Source: an uncultured Lachnospiraceae bacterium
Lineage (GTDB): Bacteria; Bacillota; Clostridia; Lachnospirales; Lachnospiraceae
Direction: 5' to 3'
Assembly: GCA_910588285.1 (NCBI GenBank)
Contig: CAJUQB010000021.1
Location: 1,642 to 57,870, forward strand
DNA length: 56,229 bases
Made by a program: the position numbers and the translations under genes. Positions 52,896 through 56,229 of this stretch are shown in pieces; position 1 is the first letter of the stretch; every line of letters begins with the position of its first letter. The notes under the pieces are model-generated. The model was not told the origin of the DNA. It made no database searches and saw nothing but the letters and a program-made list of their open reading frames with translations.

Positions 52896-52923
52896 CCCCA
52901 GCATTATGCTAGGGCTTCTTTTT
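52896..52923 (+). terminator. Hairpin beside site A
   Basis: CCCCAGC pairs with GCTAGGG around ATTAT, followed by a T-rich tail on the plus strand. It immediately flanks site A and may stop plus-strand transcripts entering this locus. Confidence 0.6.
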
Positions 52924-52983
52924 GTAATATCACAATATTATATTTAATTTATATTCCCGTATCTGCTATAATTTTTATGAATC

Positions 52984-53011
52984 GGGCGGCTTGTGTGCCT
53001 GCCGCCCTTTT
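52984..53011 (+). terminator. GC-rich hairpin
   Basis: GGGCGGC and GCCGCCC with a ten-base loop, followed by TTTT on the plus strand. No plus-strand gene clearly ends here, so it is probably a relic of a lost gene. Confidence 0.5.
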
Positions 53012-53023
53012 CAGTTCCCTTGA

Positions 53024-53179
53024 TTACTCCTGCTCTTTTGCAAGTGCGATTTTGTCTAGCATTTCGAGTATTTCTTCTTTCTTGTAATCCTCTTTCTCTC
53101 CACTAGCAAACGCAAGCCGGATTTCGTAAATTGTCGAGTTCTTTACGATTTTGATTTCTTTTTCATTCATGACTTCCAT
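53024..53179 (-). CDS. Small hypothetical protein (51 aa)
   Basis: AAAGGAGA precedes an ATG at 53177-53179; the product starts MEVMNEKEIKIVKNSTIYEI and ends DKIALAKEQE. It is charged and predicted beta-then-helix. I do not recognise it, but the ribosome binding site and codon pattern look real. Such small proteins are common cargo of phages and ICEs. Confidence 0.6.
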   Translation of the reverse strand: MEVMNEKEIKIVKNSTIYEIRLAFASGEKEDYKKEEILEMLDKIALAKEQE

Positions 53180-53270
53180 CTGTTCTCCTTTCTCCCTTTC
53201 GGGTTATTAGCCCGTTATCTCTTGGACTAATTATAGTATACTCCAATATTAGAATACTGTTAACAACTTT

Positions 53271-53498
53271 TTAATAATATTTTATAATTTCTTCCTCTGT
53301 CGGTATAACTTCCACGATATCGCCTGGTTGCAATTTACACATAATACAGATTTTGTTAAGTGTTTCGAGTGTTATGCTCTTTCCAGCCTTAATATTTTGC
53401 GCTGTCTGTGCCGGTAAAAGCCTTTCTTTTTGTATCCGTGTTTGATTATATCCATGTTTTTTTAATTCTGCAAATACATCTATTTTGTATTTAATCAA
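53271..53498 (-). CDS. Cro/CI-type XRE regulator (75 aa)
   Basis: A single helix-turn-helix domain: ELKKHGYNQTRIQKERLLPAQTAQNIKAGKSITLETLNKIC, with the C-terminal QPGDIVEVIP typical of one-domain Cro-like proteins. The start is TTG 53498, with GAAGGG some ten bases upstream. It lies between the recombinase and the 51-aa gene and may regulate either. Confidence 0.8.
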   Translation of the reverse strand: MIKYKIDVFAELKKHGYNQTRIQKERLLPAQTAQNIKAGKSITLETLNKICIMCKLQPGDIVEVIPTEEEIIKYY

Positions 53499-53682
53499 TA
53501 TATTTCATCCCTTCTATATTTTATTATATAGATAGGATACCATCTATATTCCAAAAAGTCAACCAAAAACACTCTAATTTTTGAGTATCGCACAACTAAT
53601 CGCGTTCTAATATTAGAGTATATTAGTTTCTCCACGCAAAAAACCCGAAGCGTTCCCCGGGGTTTCTCTGCCCCATCCTTAT

Positions 53683-54672
53683 TTATGCTGCATATTTGGC
53701 ATAAGCTGTTTTTACGTTGCTTTGGCTGATGTAGCAATAAATTTGTGTTGTTTTAAGGTCTGCATGGCCTAATATGGCTGCTACATCCTGTATATTCATC
53801 CCCCTGTCCAGTAAGTTTGTTGCCAGTGTCCTGTGGTATCGGTGCGGGTGCACATTTTCCACCTTGGCTGTCCTGCCCAAGCGTTTCAGCACCGCTTCTA
53901 TGCCGTTCTTCCCCAGACGCTGGCTCCCTTTCCCTGCAAAAAGCGCATTTGACGTATCACCCCGGCTTTCCAGGTACTCCTGAAGATGCATCCCCGCCAC
54001 ATCGGATAGGTACACCACCCGCTCTTTATTTCCCTTCCCGATCACTGTGCACTCCATCTTCTCAAAATCAACATCTGTAATATCCAGCTTTGACACCTCC
54101 GAAACCCTGCATCCAGTAGAATACAGAAAATCCACAAGGGCCAAATCCCTAGCATTCCCACACGCCTTCCGTAGCTTTTCCAGCTCCGTTGCGCTGTTAG
54201 GCTTTTTCACCTGCTTTCGATACTTGATCTGGGCAAGCGCGGCGCACGGGTTCCTCCCGATCAGCCCCTCCGCTGCCAGCCATGAAAAAAAACTGCTGTA
54301 GCAGCGACGCATCCCATCCAGGGTGCGGTTTTACCTCCCCTGTTCCCTACGGCAGGAGAGGTAAAACCGCAGATCATATGTAGTCACCTCATGCAGCTGC
54401 TTTTTCAGGAAATTTATGAGTCTCATATTTTCTTCTGCATATCTTCGGAGCGTTGCCTCCGAAAGCCCCTCAATGCGCTTTGTTGTAATAAACGTTTTCA
54501 GCTGTTTCTCTGCATTTGTGTCTGCTATGGCCACTTCCGTACATCGTTCCTGCACCTCGTACTTGTTGAGCTGGATTGTTAAAACGTCCTCAACTACAGT
54601 TTCCGTCTGCCAATCCACACGGCCAGCTAGAGCTTCTTTTACCCTCTGTATAATTTCTTCCCTTATGTCCAT
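53683..54672 (-). pseudogene. Tyrosine recombinase next to the cassettes, interrupted by one in-frame stop
   Basis: From ATG 54672 (GGAGGTG upstream) the frame gives the SAM-like core-binding domain (TTKRIEGLSEATLRRYAEEN, VTTYDLRFYLSCRREQGR), then TAA at 54331-54333, codon 114. Without a frame change it continues NRTLDGMRRCYSSFFSWL into the catalytic domain. The catalytic residues are complete: Arg in STGCRVSEV, HPHR with RTLATNLL, LGHADLKTTQ and the tyrosine in IYCYIS. The stop lies inside a perfect inverted repeat. Without readthrough only separate halves could be made. Rci, the shufflon recombinase, belongs to the same superfamily. Confidence 0.85.
54324..54371. repeat. Perfect 14-bp inverted repeat around the recombinase stop codon
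   Basis: TGCGGTTTTACCTC at 54324-54337 and its exact complement at 54358-54371, with a 20-base loop. Both arms are coding sequence (LRFYL on one side, R-stop-NR on the other). No T-run on either strand. Confidence 0.9.
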
Positions 54673-54694
54673 ATGACATATCACCTCCGGAATA

Positions 54695-54723
54695 ATCATA
54701 CAAAAATTACCCCTTGCCGTAAA
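54695..54723 (-). promoter_or_regulatory. Recombinase promoter overlapping site B
   Basis: On the minus strand TTTACG (54718-54723) and TATGAT (54695-54700) are 17 bases apart, with the start codon at 54672. The -35 hexamer lies at the outer edge of recombination-like site B, so recombinase bound at the site could shut off its own gene. Confidence 0.6.
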
Positions 54724-54739
54724 CTAAACACGAGTTTGG
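54719..54739 (-). repeat. Recombination-site-like repeat B (inverted relative to A and C)
   Basis: On the minus strand it matches site C at 19 of 21 positions, with the core CGTGTTTAG. On the plus strand the core reads CTAAACACG, Leu-Asn-Thr, in frame with cassette B. Confidence 0.8.
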
Positions 54740-55092
54740 CTGGGCATAAAAACAGTAATGACCATGATGGCCGGTACTACACAGAGGCAGAGATAATCGC
54801 TATATTAGATTGTTTGGGGCCATTAAATCCGATGTATCATAAAATTCATATAAATTCTTTATATATGACATTAAATGCTGGCACAGGATTGACATATCAT
54901 GAGCTATCATTTGATAAAGCAGTAGACCAGTTTATGCCATTTTTGATTTATACAGATGCATGTTTTAACTGTCATGTTTTCCTATCTTCCAATATAAGTG
55001 AAAAAAATGCAACTATATATTTGATACCCGAAAACATACCGTCAAGTTCATTTACCTATAATGTTTGGTACTTAGCCGTAACAGTTAAATAG
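54724..55092 (+). CDS. Tail-fibre-like C-terminal cassette B
   Basis: From LNTSLAGHKNSNDHDGRYYT the frame runs through TEAEIIAILDCLG and SFDKAVDQFMPFLIYTDACF to TYNVWYLAVTVK and a TAG at 55090-55092. NHDGRYYTEAE-type sequences are common in phage tail fibres just before a receptor-binding end domain. It is intact but has no fibre N-terminus. An ATG at 54673 is in frame, but its first 17 codons are antisense to the recombinase start and are unlikely to be used. Confidence 0.7.
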   Translation, partial: LNTSLAGHKNSNDHDGRYYTEAEIIAILDCLGPLNPMYHKIHINSLYMTLNAGTGLTYHELSFDKAVDQFMPFLIYTDACFNCHVFLSSNISEKNATIYLIPENIPSSSFTYNVWYLAVTVK

Positions 55093-55101
55093 CTATTTAA
55101 A
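55084..55101. repeat. Palindrome at the meeting point of cassettes B and C
   Basis: TTAAATAG and CTATTTAA form a perfect 16-base palindrome (55085-55100). It contains the stop codons of both convergent cassettes, one base apart from overlapping. Confidence 0.8.
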
Positions 55102-55350
55102 ACAAATCAGTAACACGACAACATTTTGGGATATAGGAGAGTATACCAATACATCTCCCGTAACATGATAATTCCTCACAACTTAACATCCAACTAAATT
55201 GCCTGCACCATGCATTAATACAGCTATAGCTAAGAAATGTTCTGGCAAATTAGGAAAATTGTATTTCCGCCATGTATTTGCAGTACAAGTAATTTCCTCA
55301 TTAACACAAAACACATGATTTTTCATATGATTCACCAAACCCGTGTTTAG
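55093..55350 (-). pseudogene. Tail-fibre-like C-terminal cassette C with one nonsense codon
   Basis: From site C on the minus strand: LNTGLVNHMKNHVFCVNEEI, then TANTWRKYNFPNLPEHFLAI and VLMHGAGNLVGC, TAA at 55183-55185, then in the same frame VVRNYHVTGDVLVYSPISQN up to TAG at 55093. The in-frame continuation looks like authentic beta-rich fibre sequence, so TAA probably replaced a sense codon such as TAT. It runs tail to tail with cassette B. Confidence 0.65.
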
Positions 55351-55355
55351 TATAC
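55335..55355 (+). repeat. Recombination-site-like repeat C
   Basis: CCAAAC, then CCGTGTTTAG, then TATAC. Inverted relative to site B across a 595-base interval that contains both cassettes B and C. Confidence 0.8.
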
Positions 55356-55397
55356 AGAAATAGCCCCAGACCGAAAATAAGGACGCAAAAAAACTTC

Positions 55398-55525
55398 TTG
55401 CGTCCTCTTCCTGAATGTGCTATATTAATCATAGAAAAGGAGCAACCGCCCACAAAGTGGTTGACCTCTCAGTTATCTATGTAAGCCTACCTGTTCCGGC
55501 AAGATACAAGGTAGGCTTATTTATT
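55398..55525 (+). ncRNA. Candidate small RNA unit of a mobile element
   Basis: TTGCGT (55398-55403) and TATATT (55421-55426) form a promoter with a 17-base spacer. Ninety bases on, a ten-base perfect stem (55482-55491 with 55510-55519) and a T-rich tail form a terminator. Between them there is no start codon with a usable frame, although AAGGAG occurs at about 55437. A transcript of about 95 nt is predicted. An upstream hairpin, GGACGCAA/TTGCGTCC (55381-55405), overlaps the -35. It may be an sRNA or leader from an integrative element. Confidence 0.45.
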
Positions 55526-55554
55526 TTCGCTTGTTGTTCCTATCCAGATAGGCA

Positions 55555-55745
55555 AGCAATGCAATGAGGAACGTTCCGAAGAGAAGCAACCGGAGACAAA
55601 TATCCCCCAACATGAAATAGAAGCCCTTGCCCGTTGCTTACTTTCCGAAATCCAAAAATTCTTTGAAAGCCCGGAAGGACAAAAAGAATTTGAGGAGTGG
55701 AAAGCACAGAGGGCAAAAGAAACAGAAAGGAAAAGGAGCGTATGA
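55555..55745 (+). pseudogene. N-terminally truncated small mobile-element protein
   Basis: The frame ERSEEKQPETNIPQHEIEAL, ARCLLSEIQKFFESPEGQKE and FEEWKAQRAKE ends at TGA 55743-55745. This charged helical protein resembles a small conserved protein carried by Tn1549-like and related ICEs (recalled). No start codon with a ribosome binding site lies in frame, so the 5' end is missing or the gene is silent. Confidence 0.6.
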
Positions 55746-55746
55746 C

Positions 55747-55784
55747 AAAAGCGACGGTATCACTCACGATACCGCCGCTTTTGC
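55747..55784 (+). terminator. Rho-independent terminator of the mobile remnant
   Basis: 15-base arms (55747-55761 and 55768-55782, one mismatch), a six-base loop and a T-rich tail. Confidence 0.8.
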
Positions 55785-55805
55785 TTTTCGCACTAAAGAT
55801 ATACT

Positions 55806-55846
55806 AAAAATCCGAAGCCGTCCCCGATTGGAACCGGGTTCGGATT
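55806..55846 (-). terminator. Terminator of the tRNA operon
   Basis: AATCCGAA (55809-55816) pairs with TTCGGATT (55839-55846), followed by five T on the minus strand, just past the tRNA-Leu 3' end. Confidence 0.8.
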
Positions 55847-55855
55847 ATCATTATC

Positions 55856-55938
55856 TGGTGCGGGTAACAGGACTTGAACCTGCACGGTCTCCCACTAGAA
55901 CCTAAATCTAGCGCGTCTGCCAATTCCGCCATACCCGC
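55856..55938 (-). tRNA. tRNA-Leu (anticodon UAG)
   Basis: 83 nt with CCA encoded. The acceptor GCGGGTA pairs with TACCCGC, a long variable arm is present, and the anticodon stem CTAGA/TCTAG holds the loop TTTAGGT, anticodon TAG. Last gene of the tRNA run, next to the mobile remnants. Confidence 0.95.
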
Positions 55939-56007
55939 ATAAACAAATGTATCCTATGATGAAAAAAAGAACTATTATTACTAACAATAGTTCTTCAACC
56001 AATCCAA

Positions 56008-56080
56008 TGAGCGTGCCGGGGTTCGAACCCGGGACAACTTGATTAAAAGTCAAGTGCTCTACCAACTGAGCTACACACCC
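56008..56080 (-). tRNA. tRNA-Lys (anticodon UUU)
   Basis: 73 nt, CCA not encoded. Acceptor GGGTGTG/CACGCTC, D-arm TAGCTCAGTTGGTAGAGC, anticodon loop CTTTTAA with TTT, T-arm CCGGGTTCGAACCCCGG. Confidence 0.95.
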
Positions 56081-56086
56081 GTAAAA

Positions 56087-56158
56087 CTGGGCTAGCTGGA
56101 TTCGAACCAGCGAATGCAGGAGTCAAAGTCCTGTGCCTTACCGCTTGGCGATAGCCCA
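56087..56158 (-). tRNA. tRNA-Gln (anticodon UUG)
   Basis: 72 nt. Acceptor TGGGCTA/TAGCCCA with the weak first pair typical of tRNA-Gln, anticodon stem CAGGA/TCCTG with loop CTTTGAC, anticodon TTG. Confidence 0.95.
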
Positions 56159-56174
56159 AAATTGCTTTCGCAAG

Positions 56175-56229
56175 GGTGGATAAAGGGATTCGAACCCTTG
56201 GCCTCCAGAGCCACAATCTGGCGCGCTAA
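56175..56229 (-). tRNA. tRNA-His (anticodon GUG), 5' end outside the window
   Basis: The 3' part is present: anticodon stem CCAGA/TCTGG with loop TTGTGGC, anticodon GTG, T-arm with GGTTCGAATCC, acceptor strand TATCCAC and discriminator C, as expected for tRNA-His. Confidence 0.92.

Noticed and set aside
53495..53737. 80-codon minus-strand frame downstream of the recombinase
   Set aside because: Overlaps the recombinase 3' end out of frame, with no ribosome binding site and no protein-like pattern.

Overview
The window looks like the chromosome of a spore-forming, GC-rich Clostridia member, most like Lachnospiraceae. The evidence is an alpha/beta small acid-soluble spore protein, a class III fructose-1,6-bisphosphatase, a lysine riboswitch ahead of dapA, a YtrA-type GntR/ABC operon, and strong AGGAGG ribosome binding sites with several TTG or GTG starts. 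Assignment below family level is not possible from the sequence alone.

Layout. 1-5500 is an AT-richer mobile island: the end of a RhuM-family gene, a lone KAP-family P-loop NTPase, a tyrosine integrase that has lost its catalytic tyrosine, an excisionase-like HTH protein and an XRE regulator. It stops beside the 3' end of guaA. 5500-23850 is mostly housekeeping: guaA (with a collapsed glutaminase domain), mutY, a coupled CPBP protease/aminotransferase/sfsA operon, a LysR regulator, surface proteins, a GH5 lipoprotein and a transaldolase that both lack internal segments, a flavoprotein, a solo HipA-like kinase, a CapA protein, an ECF sigma/anti-sigma/VWA-lipoprotein operon and asnA. 23850-25000 is an AT-rich scar with remnants of a TPR regulator, an ABC exporter and a cysteine-rich peptide. 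25000-52050 is again core: dapA-dapB-fbp under a lysine riboswitch, an SSB with two OB folds, a cyclophilin, an amidase, DegV, a GntR/ABC operon, aroA and a DJ-1 protein, a spore protein, CYTH and DUF1653 proteins, PAP2, ktrB-ktrA, livJHMGF, and a divergent xylulokinase/ROK pair.

52050-55800 is a mosaic of mobile-element fragments between the ROK regulator and a tRNA cluster (Leu, Lys, Gln, partial His, all on the minus strand). It contains the most interesting locus: a tyrosine recombinase gene flanked by three near-identical sites of about 21 bp. At each site an open frame resembling a phage tail-fibre C-terminus begins in the same phase (Leu-Asn-Thr). Two of these cassettes lie tail to tail between inverted copies of the site, which is the architecture of a shufflon or invertible tail-fibre switch. 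The recombinase and one cassette each carry a nonsense codon, so the system may be decaying. No constant N-terminal fibre gene is in the window.

A second theme is short imperfect tandem duplications in intergenic regions (8062-8160, 11094-11162, 13587-13635, 32881-33000). A third is several genes with internal segments missing (guaA, the GH5 gene, the transaldolase, the ABC exporter remnant).
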